A stretch of 64,000 nucleotides of DNA from Candidatus Palauibacter soopunensis (GTDB lineage Bacteria; Gemmatimonadota; Gemmatimonadetes; Palauibacterales; Palauibacteraceae): assembly GCF_947581735.1 (NCBI RefSeq), contig NZ_CANPVT010000040.1, positions 1-64,000 on the forward strand, written 5' to 3'. The position numbers and the translations under genes are program-made. Of this stretch, positions 1-8,222 are shown piece by piece. Each line of letters opens with the position of its first letter. The first letter of the stretch is position 1. The notes under the pieces were generated by a model. It had not been told where the DNA came from and searched no databases. It was given only the letters and a program-made list of their open reading frames with translations.

Positions 1-261
1 GGCCGTGCGGGCGGATCGGCCGCAGTCCGGTTGCCCGATCATTGCGGTGGAGCGGCGGAGGAGGAGCTGTCGGCGCCGGCGTCAGCCTTGAACGTCTGCC
101 GATCAGCGCTCGTGCGCCAGCGCCGCCGCGCGACAGGGTGCTCCGCGGCCGCTCGGCACGGCCGCGGCGTTCACCAGCAAGCCAGCGCCGACAGCTCCTC
201 CTCCGCCGCGCGACGGGGTGCTCCCCGACCGCTCGGCAGTGCCGCGGCGTTCACCAGCAAG
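1..261. other. Non-coding region with tandem and inverted repeats
   Basis: No convincing gene lies here. Open frames cross it on the plus strand, but they are Ala/Arg/Ser-rich, have no family resemblance and overlap the thiE 3' end. The region holds an 80-bp tandem duplication (124-203 and 204-283) and a 29-bp inverted repeat (52-80 with 181-209, one mismatch). Because 80 is not a multiple of three, the duplication cannot be a protein repeat in one frame. It lies just downstream of the minus-strand operon that ends with thiE, so it may act as the operon's 3' end structure. Confidence 0.6.
52..209. repeat. 29-bp inverted repeat, arms 52-80 and 181-209
   Basis: The arm at 52-80 is the reverse complement of 181-209 with one mismatch (position 184). 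The arms are 100 bases apart and enclose most of the first copy of the tandem duplication. Seen directly in the sequence; function unknown. Confidence 0.75.
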
Positions 262-283
262 CTAGCGCCCACACCCTCCTCCT
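124..283. repeat. 80-bp tandem duplication at the thiE 3' end
   Basis: Copy one is 124-203 and copy two is 204-283, directly abutting, with roughly ten substitutions between them. Copy two runs into the last codons of thiE. Copy one contains a perfect 8-bp inverted repeat, CCGCGGCC at 143-150 and GGCCGCGG at 160-167, which the second copy has partly lost. No U-tract follows on either strand. Confidence 0.8.
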
Positions 284-918
284 CCGCCGGCGATGCGAAG
301 AAGCTCCCGTACGACCGCTGCAGGGTCCGAGGCGGACATTACAGCTGACAGGACCGCGATGCCGGCGCCGGTCTCGAGCACCTCGGGAGCGTTCTGCGGC
401 GTGATGCCGCCGATTCCGAGACAGGGGAGACCGCTGGCCTCCCGGACGAGCCGGACTCGGTCAGGTCCGATCGCTTCGTCGGCGAGGCCGGGCTTGGAGC
501 GCGTACCGAACACGGCTCCGACGCCCAGATAGTCCGCCCGCGCAGCCGCCCCGCGGCGAGCTTCCTCGGGATCATCGGTGGAATAGCCGATGATGAAGTC
601 GCTGGGGGCGATGTTGCGGGCGGCCGAGACGGTGAGATCGTCCGGACCCAGATGGACGCCATCCGCGCCGACGGCAAGGGCGACATCGAGACGATCGTTC
701 ACGATGAAGGCGGCGCCCGCAGACTTCGTGATCGCACGGAGCCGCTCCGCGGTCGAGGCGAGCGCGCGGCTGTCCGCGGTCTTGTCCCGGAGTTGAATCG
801 CAGGTGCCCCGGCGTCCACGCATTCCGCTACGACCTGCTCGAGCGGACGGTCGCAGGCGGGCCTCGGGTGGGTGATCACCATGAGAGGCCAGCCATCCGG
901 CGTGGGCGAGCCGGGCAC
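262..918 (-). CDS. thiE: Thiamine-phosphate synthase
   Basis: Joins the pyrimidine and thiazole phosphates to make thiamine phosphate in the cytoplasm. The 218-aa length is normal for the TIM-barrel family. Family motifs are visible: QLRDK near residue 42, the FIVNDRLDVALAVGADGVHLG stretch around residues 71-91, the GVGAVFGTRSKP phosphate/thiazole loop near 131, and CLGIGGI near 167. The GTG start at 918 is preceded by GGAAAGGA and lies 13 bases after the mltG stop. It is the last gene of the minus-strand V4R-ruvX-mltG-thiE run. No TPP riboswitch is visible upstream, and no other thiamine gene is in the window. The glycine-rich C-terminal end overlaps the second copy of the 80-bp tandem repeat. 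Confidence 0.93.
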   Translation of the reverse strand: MPGSPTPDGWPLMVITHPRPACDRPLEQVVAECVDAGAPAIQLRDKTADSRALASTAERLRAITKSAGAAFIVNDRLDVALAVGADGVHLGPDDLTVSAARNIAPSDFIIGYSTDDPEEARRGAAARADYLGVGAVFGTRSKPGLADEAIGPDRVRLVREASGLPCLGIGGITPQNAPEVLETGAGIAVLSAVMSASDPAAVVRELLRIAGGGGGCGR

Positions 919-931
919 GGTCCTTTCCGAA

Positions 932-1963
932 CTAGCGTTCCGCCGACTCGCGGCCGACGCGGATCCGGTCTATCGCGTTGTTGTGCTCGCGCAGGGTCCG
1001 GGTGAATTCGTGCGAGCCATCGTTTCGCGCCACAAAGAAGATGTACTCGTGGTCGGCGGGCTGGAGGGCGGCCCGCAGCGATGCCTCGCCCGGCGAAGCG
1101 ATGGGCCCGGGCGGCAGTCCCTGCTGCGTATAGGTGTTGTAGGGGTGATCCGCGACGGCGTCGATGTCGCGGTAGAGCAAACGCGCGCGCGGTTCGCCGA
1201 GGGCGTACTGTACCGTGGGATCCGCCTGCAGAAGCATGTCGCGCTGAAGGCGGTTCCAGTAGACTCCCGCGACCACCGGACGCTCCTCGTCCCACCGGAC
1301 TTCCTTCTCGACAATGCTCGCGAGCGTCACGATCTCTCTCTCGTCGAGGCCGAGCGCGGCGGCTTGAGCCTGCTCCTCGGCCCCCCAGAAAGCGCTGTAT
1401 CGTCCGACGATCGCCCGGACGATGACCGGGATTCCGACGCCATCGGCGAATCGATACGTCTCCGGGAACAGGTATCCTTCGAGTGTGGGACCCGGCACGC
1501 CCAGCTCACCCACACGCTCCGGAGCTGCAAGGTAGGCAAGGACGGCGGCGGTCGAATCGCCCACGTAGGCGGCCAGGCGTTCCGCCACCTGCGGGAGCCG
1601 AAAACCCTCCGGGATCGTGAGCGGCGTCGTAACGACGGCCCCGGTTCGGAGCACCTCCAGCAGGTACGGGTACGGAGCGCCGCGCGGAATCTCGTACCGG
1701 CCGGCCTTCAGCTGCCGCCCTTGACCCTTCAGGCGCACGTACGCGTCGAAGATCCGCGGATGGAAGATCAGTTCCTGCGCGCGGAGCACGTCGGCGACGT
1801 CGAGCGACGCCGCGCCATCGGGGACGAGGATCTCGACCACCGACCCATCGGGGAAGCCGCGTCCCCGGAACTCGGCGGAGAAGAACCCGTACGCCACGGG
1901 CGCCAGGGCGGCGAGAGCGGCGAGGAGCAGGCGAACGCCCGTCGCTTTCGGCAGGAGTTTCAT
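932..1963 (-). CDS. mltG: Endolytic murein transglycosylase MltG (YceG-like)
   Basis: Cleaves nascent glycan strands at the inner membrane and is thought to set glycan chain length. The 343-aa protein has an N-terminal membrane anchor (about residues 10-28), a LysM-like region, and the YceG catalytic domain. The catalytic glutamate is Glu219 in LASIVEKE. Other conserved blocks are LEGYLFPETY near 161, ADPTVQYALG, and GLPPGPIASPG. Its ATG overlaps the ruvX stop by four bases (1960-1963), which implies translational coupling. The mltG-ruvX pairing is common in bacteria. Confidence 0.95.
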   Translation of the reverse strand: MKLLPKATGVRLLLAALAALAPVAYGFFSAEFRGRGFPDGSVVEILVPDGAASLDVADVLRAQELIFHPRIFDAYVRLKGQGRQLKAGRYEIPRGAPYPYLLEVLRTGAVVTTPLTIPEGFRLPQVAERLAAYVGDSTAAVLAYLAAPERVGELGVPGPTLEGYLFPETYRFADGVGIPVIVRAIVGRYSAFWGAEEQAQAAALGLDEREIVTLASIVEKEVRWDEERPVVAGVYWNRLQRDMLLQADPTVQYALGEPRARLLYRDIDAVADHPYNTYTQQGLPPGPIASPGEASLRAALQPADHEYIFFVARNDGSHEFTRTLREHNNAIDRIRVGRESAER

Positions 1964-2424
1964 GGGCTTCGGGGGACGCCGGCACCGGCGGGGGCGCTGC
2001 GCAGATAAGCGGAGAGCATCAGCGCCGCGGCCATTTCGTCCGTCCGGCCCTTCCGCCGCCGTCGGCCTCGAGGCGGGTCCATGCTGAGGATCTCTCGTTC
2101 CGCGCGGGCAGTCGACAGCCGCTCATCCCACTCGATCGTTCGTACTCCCGTTGCTTCCTCCAAAGCCCGGGCGAAGGCCCGTGCCTCTTCGGCCATCTCG
2201 CCCGCGGTCCCATCCATCGAGAACGGAATACCCACGAGGATGGCGGCGGGGTCCAATTCCGCCACGAGTGCGGTCAGCGCGCCCGGGATCGCGGTCCCCG
2301 GAGCCCGTCGGTTCGATCTCTCCACCACGCCGCGGGGCGCCGCGATCGTACGGGTCGGATCGGTGACGGCCACCCCGATGCGTCGTCGGCCGTAGTCGAG
2401 CGCCATCAAACGACCGCCGGACAT
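1960..2424 (-). CDS. ruvX: Putative pre-16S rRNA nuclease / Holliday junction resolvase-like RuvX (YqgF)
   Basis: An RNase H-fold nuclease linked to 16S rRNA 5' end processing. From the ATG at 2424 the protein is 154 aa and begins MSGGRLMALDYGRRRIGVAV, with the conserved ALDYG..RIGVAVTD block. ILVGIPFSMDGT, IEWDERLST and RTDEMAAALML follow; Asp in ALDYG, Glu/Asp in WDERLS and Asp in TDEMAA are the expected metal ligands. An upstream in-frame extension to 2532 would overlap the neighbouring gene and has no homologous content. It lies two bases after the V4R-like gene stop. Confidence 0.93.
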   Translation of the reverse strand: MSGGRLMALDYGRRRIGVAVTDPTRTIAAPRGVVERSNRRAPGTAIPGALTALVAELDPAAILVGIPFSMDGTAGEMAEEARAFARALEEATGVRTIEWDERLSTARAEREILSMDPPRGRRRRKGRTDEMAAALMLSAYLRSAPAGAGVPRSP

Positions 2425-2426
2425 GC

Positions 2427-2924
2427 TCAGTGCTCCCGGCCCCCGGCCCGCGATTGGCCGCCGGTACGCAGCCGCTGGATCGTCTCCACGGATCCGAACA
2501 CGAACCAGCATGGCTCCGTGCCGCCGCCACACTGCACTTCGGCGACCTCTACAGCACGGTCCGCCAGGCGGCTCAGAACGCCCCGGAGCAGCGCGGTCGC
2601 GAAGTGGCAGCGGACGTTCCCGGCCGCCATGGCTTCCGCCGAGTCACGCCAGGCGATGGCGGCGGAGGCTCCTCCCCCGGGCTTGAACGATATCGATCCG
2701 AGGCCCGCCTTCCGGAGGATCTCGTCGAGGAAAGCCCAGAACTCCTCTGCGTCCAGCGCGTCCGGCGAGTCGCCGAGCAGCGCGACGGCCTCCGCGCCGG
2801 TACGATCCCCCGCCTCGTTCAACGCCGCAATGCCGGCATCGCCCAGGCTTGCGCAGCGGTGAAAGAGATCCGCGAGGACCGACCTCGGCAGGATCACGGG
2901 AGGGGCCTGCGTGGGGGAGATCAT
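2427..2924 (-). CDS. V4R-like domain protein
   Basis: A 165-aa cytoplasmic protein with no signal peptide. The C-terminal part, with CHFATALLRGVLSRLAD, AVEVAEVQCGGG and EPCWFVF, follows the pattern of V4R (4-vinyl reductase) small-ligand sensor domains: a Cys/His patch, an amphipathic helix, then Val-Glu-x-x-Cys and Cys-x-Phe strands. The domain is known from ligand-binding regulators and from bacteriochlorophyll reductase subunits; here it stands alone with no DNA-binding or catalytic partner. ATG at 2924 is chosen over the longer frame from 2993, which would overlap the divergent phosphorylase gene. It is first in the run with ruvX, mltG and thiE. Function unknown; assignment by pattern only. 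Confidence 0.55.
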   Translation of the reverse strand: MISPTQAPPVILPRSVLADLFHRCASLGDAGIAALNEAGDRTGAEAVALLGDSPDALDAEEFWAFLDEILRKAGLGSISFKPGGGASAAIAWRDSAEAMAAGNVRCHFATALLRGVLSRLADRAVEVAEVQCGGGTEPCWFVFGSVETIQRLRTGGQSRAGGREH

Positions 2925-2973
2925 CGCGAAAAAAGCTAGACATGGGGCCGGGGCCGGACAAGGTTGGCGCCTC

Positions 2974-4278
2974 ATGCTCCCGACCCGGATCATCGAGAAA
3001 AAGCGAGACGGGGGTCGGCTCTCGTCCGATGAACTCGCGGCCTTCCTGCGTGCGTATCTCCAAGGAAACGTCGCCGAGTATCAGATGTCCGCCTTCCTCA
3101 TGGCCGCGTTCATCCGCGGGCTGGATCCCGCCGAGCTGTCCGTGCTTCTGCGAGAGATCATCGAGTCCGGGGCGCGACTGCAGTTCGCGGACGACGGTCC
3201 GCCGGCGGTCGACAAGCACTCCACCGGTGGCGTCGGCGACAAGGTCTCGCTCATCCTCGCGCCTCTCCTGGCCGAAGCCGGACTTCGCGTCCCCATGATG
3301 TCGGGTCGCGGCCTCGGACATACCGGAGGCACGCTGGACAAGCTCGAGGCGATCCCCGGCTTCAACGTGTCCGTGGATCTGGCACGGTTCCAGGCCATTC
3401 TCGACGAGATCGGGTGCGCCATGATCGGCCAGACGAAGGAAATCGCGCCGCTCGACGGACGTCTCTACGCGCTCCGGGACGTGACGGGGACGGTTCCTTC
3501 CCCAGCCCTGATCGCGGCTTCGATCGTTTCCAAGAAAGTGGCGGAAGGGATCGGGGCGCTCGTGCTCGACGTGAAGTGTGGGCGTGGCGCCTTCATTACC
3601 GACCGTGACCAGGCACGTGGGTTGGCGCGCACCATGGTAGACCTCGCGACAGCCGAGGGAGTACGGACGAGCGCGCTTCTCACCGATATGAATGCCCCCC
3701 TGGGTCGCACCGTCGGCAACGCGCTGGAAGTGCGCGAGGCGATCGAGACTTTGAGAGGCGGGGGACCCGCGGATCTGCGCGAAGTCACCCTGGCGCTGAG
3801 CGCCGAGCTGCTCGTCTCCGTCGGTCGCGCCCCCGACGCGGAAGAGGCCGCGGCGGAACTCGGCGCGATCCTGGATGGCGGGGCCGCGCTCGAGCGCTTC
3901 GCGCGGCTCATCGAGGTCCAGGGAGGGGACCCGAGGGTGGCCGACGATCCCGGGCGCCTCCCCACGGCCCCGATCCGCGAACCCTTCCCATCCCCCGGCT
4001 CCGGTTGGCTCGATGTCCACGCTCGCAGGGTGGGCGTCGCCGCGGTGGAACTTGGTGCCGGCCGCCGCCGCGTCGAGGATGCGGTCGATCCGAGAGTGGG
4101 GTTCGAGTTTCACCGCCGGGCGGGCGACAGCGTTACCGGACGCGAACCTCTCGTCACCGTACACGCGGCGGACCCGGCCAGCGCCGCGACGGCGGCCCAC
4201 CGCCTCAGGGACGCGATCCGGGTCTCTCCCGAGCCGCCCGCGCCGCAACCCCTGATTCTGGAGCGGATCGCCCGCTAG
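2974..4278 (+). CDS. Pyrimidine-nucleoside / thymidine phosphorylase
   Basis: Splits thymidine or uridine with phosphate into base and (deoxy)ribose-1-phosphate for salvage. The 434-aa protein starts at ATG 2974 with MLPTRIIEKKRDGGRLS, as expected for the family. Phosphate-binding VDKHSTGGVGDK and the family signature SGRGLGHTGGTLDKLEAI are intact, as are SIVSKKVAEG and VLDVKCGRGAF. The C-terminal alpha/beta domain carries the usual VGVAAVELGAGR stretch. Length suits either deoA or pdp, so the exact substrate is not assigned. Its start is 49 bases from the divergent V4R gene start, and its stop is one base from the stop of the convergent penicillin-binding protein gene. Confidence 0.93.
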   Translation: MLPTRIIEKKRDGGRLSSDELAAFLRAYLQGNVAEYQMSAFLMAAFIRGLDPAELSVLLREIIESGARLQFADDGPPAVDKHSTGGVGDKVSLILAPLLAEAGLRVPMMSGRGLGHTGGTLDKLEAIPGFNVSVDLARFQAILDEIGCAMIGQTKEIAPLDGRLYALRDVTGTVPSPALIAASIVSKKVAEGIGALVLDVKCGRGAFITDRDQARGLARTMVDLATAEGVRTSALLTDMNAPLGRTVGNALEVREAIETLRGGGPADLREVTLALSAELLVSVGRAPDAEEAAAELGAILDGGAALERFARLIEVQGGDPRVADDPGRLPTAPIREPFPSPGSGWLDVHARRVGVAAVELGAGRRRVEDAVDPRVGFEFHRRAGDSVTGREPLVTVHAADPASAATAAHRLRDAIRVSPEPPAPQPLILERIAR

Positions 4279-4279
4279 G

Positions 4280-6448
4280 CTAATGCGGCGCGAAACTCCG
4301 CCGAATGGGGGCCCTCGCGCTCCACGGACCATGCGCGTCGCACGTCTCGGTCGGCTCCGTCCCCTCGAGGTAGACCTCGACGTAACGGACGTCGAGCGGA
4401 CACCAGCGCGTGGACAGCAGTCCCGTCGTCTCGTCCACGGTCCGCTCGATGAGGCCGGGCGGCCGCTCCCAGGCGTCGGGGTGCTCGTGCATCTCGTAGT
4501 AGTGCGCGAGCACCGCGGCTCCGACCGGCGCCGCCGTGCCTCCCCCCGTGGCGCCCGGATAGATGCGCCGGGGCCGGTCGAGCCCGATCCACGTCGTCGT
4601 CACGAGGTCCGGCGTGAATCCGACGAACCACGTATTTGTCGCATCGTTCGTCGTTCCCGTTTTGCCCGCTACCGGTATGGAGAAGGGAATCGCATAGCGA
4701 GACCTCACCGCCAGCGTCCCGGTCCCCTGGTCCACCGCATCCCGCAGCATGGACTGGGCGATCCAGGCGATGTCCGGCTCCAGCACCCGCTCGCGCTGGA
4801 CCCGGCTCTCAAAGAGCACGCGGCCGTCTTTGCTTTCCACGCGGAGAATCGAGCGGGGAGAGACCCGGACGCCGAGGTTCGCGAAGGTGCTGTAGGCGCT
4901 GGCGATCTCGATCGGACGAACGTCCATTGAGCCGATCGCGGCGGACGGCACCCGCGGGACGTTCGACGCGACCCCCATGCGCTCGGCCATCTGCGCGAAC
5001 GACTCCTCGCCGACGCGCTGTCCCAGCTTGACCGCCACAATGTTGATGGACCGGGCCAGCGCCCGCCGCAGGGTCATCGGGCCTTTGAAGTCGTTCTCGA
5101 AGTTGCGCGGCGCGTAGGGATCGCCGCCGACGTTCTCGAGGTAGTACGGCTGGTCGTAGATGATCTCCGACGCGGGGATGCCGGACGCGATCGCCGTCGC
5201 GTAGACGAAGGGCTTGAACACGGACCCCGGCTGCCGGATGGCCTGGGTCGCGCGGTTGAACTCGGAGTCGCCGAAATCGCGCCCGCCCACCATCGCCCGC
5301 ACGTCGCCGGTCGCCGCGTCCAGCGCGACGAACATCCCCTGCACGTACGGCATCTCCGCGCCTCCGCGGCTCACCTGGTACAGGCTGTCGGGCGGCCACG
5401 CCCGCACTTCCTCGAAGGTGACGCCGCTATAGGCCGGGTGGCGGTCCACCCACTCCAGCTGGGCGAGAAGCGCGGAATCCGCGACCGCCTGCAGATCCGG
5501 GTCGAGCGTCGTGTAGACGCGGAACCCCTTCTCGTAGATGTCGGTGCCGTACCGGTCATAGAGCCGCTGGCGCACCCACTCCACGAAGTAGGGCGCGTCC
5601 TGCTCGATGCGGGCTCCCCTCGCAAGTTCCAGCGGGTAGGCCTTTGCGGCCTCGGCGTCCTCAATGCTCACGAGGCCCTGCGCCGCCATCAACTGAAGGA
5701 CGAGATTGCGCCGTCCGACCGCCCGCTCGGGGCGGCGGATCGGGTTGTACCCCGCCGGATTCCGCGGGATGGCCGCGAGAAGCGCCGCCTCCGGCAGATT
5801 CAGCTGCGCAGCGGTCTTTCCGAAGTAGCGCTCCGCCGCGGCCTGGACCCCGAACACCCCGTCGAAATTGATCTGGTTCAGGTAGGCCTCGAGGATCTCC
5901 CACTTGCTGTATGCGCGCTCGAGATCGATCGCGACCCGCATCTCCCGCAGCTTCCTCCGGATGCTGATGTCGCGCCGGTTTACGGAGCTCTCGAACATGT
6001 TGCCCGCGAGCTGTTGCGTGATCGAACTGCCGCCCGCGGCCCCGTACCCTCTCAGCAGGAAATCGAAGAAGGCTCGCGTCGTCCGCAGCAGGTCCACCCC
6101 CGCGTGCCCCCAGAAGCGCTTGTCCTCGACGGCGATGAAGGCGTTGTACACATGGCGGGGAAGCGCCTCCATTCGGATGGGCGTCCGCCGCTCGATGGCG
6201 AGTTCCGCGAGGAGCGACCCATCCGCCGCGAAGAGTTTCGTCGCTTCCTTGGGTTCGAAGGCGTAGATCTGGGCGATGGAGGGGCAGTCGTCGCACAGGT
6301 GCGTCCAGCCGCGCCACGCCACGCCTCCGCCCAGGCCGCCGCCGACCAGAACGGCGAACACCAGAGCCCGGCGCACGTTTCTCCGCTTCCCGGGCGTCCG
6401 CTTCTTCGCGCCCCGCGGCCGCCGCGCGCCTCGTCGTCGACGGATCAT
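4280..6448 (-). CDS. Class A penicillin-binding protein (transglycosylase/transpeptidase), PBP1A type
   Basis: Polymerises and cross-links peptidoglycan. The 722-aa protein has a short, strongly basic cytoplasmic N terminus, a membrane anchor (roughly residues 27-46), a GT51 domain with the catalytic Glu in AVEDKRFW and the SSITQQLAGN motif, and a transpeptidase domain. The transpeptidase triad is present: SVFK (nucleophile Ser), SIN and KTGTT. The C-terminal tail has two cysteines (RWCPLD and ETCDAHG). ATG 6448 is preferred over 6511 because GGAGGGGGG lies just upstream. It is divergent from tyrS. Confidence 0.95.
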   Translation of the reverse strand: MIRRRRGARRPRGAKKRTPGKRRNVRRALVFAVLVGGGLGGGVAWRGWTHLCDDCPSIAQIYAFEPKEATKLFAADGSLLAELAIERRTPIRMEALPRHVYNAFIAVEDKRFWGHAGVDLLRTTRAFFDFLLRGYGAAGGSSITQQLAGNMFESSVNRRDISIRRKLREMRVAIDLERAYSKWEILEAYLNQINFDGVFGVQAAAERYFGKTAAQLNLPEAALLAAIPRNPAGYNPIRRPERAVGRRNLVLQLMAAQGLVSIEDAEAAKAYPLELARGARIEQDAPYFVEWVRQRLYDRYGTDIYEKGFRVYTTLDPDLQAVADSALLAQLEWVDRHPAYSGVTFEEVRAWPPDSLYQVSRGGAEMPYVQGMFVALDAATGDVRAMVGGRDFGDSEFNRATQAIRQPGSVFKPFVYATAIASGIPASEIIYDQPYYLENVGGDPYAPRNFENDFKGPMTLRRALARSINIVAVKLGQRVGEESFAQMAERMGVASNVPRVPSAAIGSMDVRPIEIASAYSTFANLGVRVSPRSILRVESKDGRVLFESRVQRERVLEPDIAWIAQSMLRDAVDQGTGTLAVRSRYAIPFSIPVAGKTGTTNDATNTWFVGFTPDLVTTTWIGLDRPRRIYPGATGGGTAAPVGAAVLAHYYEMHEHPDAWERPPGLIERTVDETTGLLSTRWCPLDVRYVEVYLEGTEPTETCDAHGPWSARAPIRRSFAPH

Positions 6449-6599
6449 CCCCGTTCCCCCCCTCCGATCTCCCGGCCGTTCACGCTTTCCTCCGGACCTC
6501 ACCCCTCGCATCGAACCGCCGACGGCCCGATTCTACCGTCGCGACGCCCCCGGCGGGAGCGAACCCGCGACGGGACGATAGGGAATATACCGACACCAG

Positions 6600-7817
6600 G
6601 TGCAGATGTTTCTTCCCGTAGACGAACAGATCCGCCGAATCCGAGATGGAGCCGAGTCCATCGTCCCCGAAGACGAACTCGTGGCCAAGCTCGAGCGTTC
6701 GGCACGCGAGGATCGGCCCCTCCTTATTAAACAGGGGTTCGATCCGACCCGGCCCGATCTCCACATCGGCCACGGCGTATCGATCCACAAGCTGCGGACA
6801 TTCCAGGAACTCGGCCACCGCGTGGTCTTCGTGATGGGCGACTTCACGGCCCGCGTGGGCGACCCGAGCGGAAGGGACGAGACGCGGCCGATGCTGTCCG
6901 AGGAGGAGATCGAGTCGAACCTGGCCAGCTACGAGGACCAGGTTTTCCGCATCCTCGATCCGGCGGCGACCGAGATCCGGAAGAACAGCGAATGGCTCGC
7001 CGGCCTCGCGCTGGCGGACATCCTGCGGCTGACCTCTCAGTACACGGTCGCGCGCATGCTCGAGCGCGACGACTTCGCCGCGCGCCACCGGGAGGGACGT
7101 CCCATCAGCCTCGTCGAATTCCTCTATCCGATGATGCAGGCGTACGATTCCGTCGCGCTGCGGGCCGACGTCGAACTCGGCGGCACCGATCAACGGTTCA
7201 ACCTGCTGCTGGGGAGAACACTCCAGGAGCGCGCGGGCCAGGAGCCGCAGGTGTGCCTCATCATGCCGCTTCTGCGCGGCACCGACGGGCAGCGAAAGAT
7301 GTCCAAGAGCTACGGCAACTACGTCGGTATCGCGATGGAGGCGAGCGAGACGTTCGGGCGAGTGATGTCGATTCCGGACACGCTGCTCGACGAGTGGCTC
7401 GTGCTCGTATCGAGCGCCTCCGGCGAGGCGCTCGCCTCGCGCCGCGCGCAGGCGGGGACCGATCCGCTCGCGGCCAAGCGGTGGCTGGCCGGAGACGTTG
7501 TGGCCCGCTACCACGGCGCGGCGGCGGCCGGCGAGGCACGGGAAGCTTTCGACCGGCTCCACCGGCGCCGGGAGGTGCCGGAGGATGTCCCTGCCGTGTC
7601 GCTCTCGCTCGGAAAGCAGGAGACGCTCTGGATCGCTCACATCCTTCGCGATTCGGGGCTTGCGGCTTCCTCCTCGGAGGCGGGTCGCCTCATACGCCAG
7701 GGAGCGGTGCGGGTGGACGGCAGCGTGATCCGGGAGGGCGACCTTCGCCTCGGAGAAGGCGAGTATCTCGTGCAGCGGGGCAAACGAACGTTCGCGCGCG
7801 TTTCTCTCCGGTCCTGA
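6600..7817 (+). CDS. tyrS: Tyrosyl-tRNA synthetase
   Basis: Charges tRNA-Tyr. At 405 aa it fits the bacterial class I enzyme of the TyrZ-like subgroup. DLHIGHG is the HIGH motif near residue 54, GGTDQRFNLLLGR is the ATP/tyrosine pocket near residue 196, and KMSKSYGN is the KMSKS loop near 236. A C-terminal S4 RNA-binding domain (SEAGRLIRQGAVRVDG) follows. The frame opens at GTG 6600; ATG 6606 two codons later is an equal alternative. No T-box leader is visible in the 150-base gap to the divergent PBP gene. Confidence 0.96.
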   Translation: MQMFLPVDEQIRRIRDGAESIVPEDELVAKLERSAREDRPLLIKQGFDPTRPDLHIGHGVSIHKLRTFQELGHRVVFVMGDFTARVGDPSGRDETRPMLSEEEIESNLASYEDQVFRILDPAATEIRKNSEWLAGLALADILRLTSQYTVARMLERDDFAARHREGRPISLVEFLYPMMQAYDSVALRADVELGGTDQRFNLLLGRTLQERAGQEPQVCLIMPLLRGTDGQRKMSKSYGNYVGIAMEASETFGRVMSIPDTLLDEWLVLVSSASGEALASRRAQAGTDPLAAKRWLAGDVVARYHGAAAAGEAREAFDRLHRRREVPEDVPAVSLSLGKQETLWIAHILRDSGLAASSSEAGRLIRQGAVRVDGSVIREGDLRLGEGEYLVQRGKRTFARVSLRS

Positions 7818-8222
7818 GGTCCCCGGTTTCCGGACCCCGAACGGCGGCGCGCGCGGTCCCGCAGCGGTCCCTTCGAGGGTCTTGCACGGGCCGAAGTTGG
7901 CACTCATGTTGCCCGGTCCCGTTCGTCGGGGAAGTTGCGGGTGTGCGCCGAACGGCCGCACGCCCACGGGTGGGAATCGTCGAACTTCGGAGAGTGGCGG
8001 GGAGCGCGGTTTCGGCTCGCTGCGGGCCGCGCATCCGATATCGCGGCGCCCGGTGCGTCGCAAAACGGTTCCGCCAATCGTTGTAGAGGAGTAGCGACAC
8101 GACACGACGTGCATTTTTGATCGGTCTCGACGCGGTGTACTGACCCGGCTGCGTCGGGCGAGGGTTCGGCCCTCGAACAGGTTCGGGTCGTAGAGGATCC
8201 CACTGCCACAGGAGGGAGATCC
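7818..8222. other. 405-base intergenic region upstream of the first susC
   Basis: No gene is supported here. It holds an imperfect hairpin just after the tyrS stop (7819-7837, no U-tract) and a small perfect hairpin, CGAGGG/CCCTCG with loop TTCGG, at 8159-8175. The last ~40 bases before the susC1 start resemble the leaders of susC2 and susC3, with the shared order CACTG, ACA, GGAG and GATCCATG. A promoter for the susC1-susD1 unit is expected, but I could not place -35/-10 boxes with confidence. Confidence 0.5.

Noticed and set aside
124..283. CRISPR array
   Set aside because: Only two directly abutting 80-bp copies with no spacers and no cas genes.
31..404. Plus-strand open frames at the left edge
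   Set aside because: They run through the tandem repeat and antisense to thiE, with no family resemblance or ribosome site.
919..1000. TPP riboswitch before thiE
   Set aside because: thiE follows mltG by 13 bases, leaving no room and no THI-box sequence.
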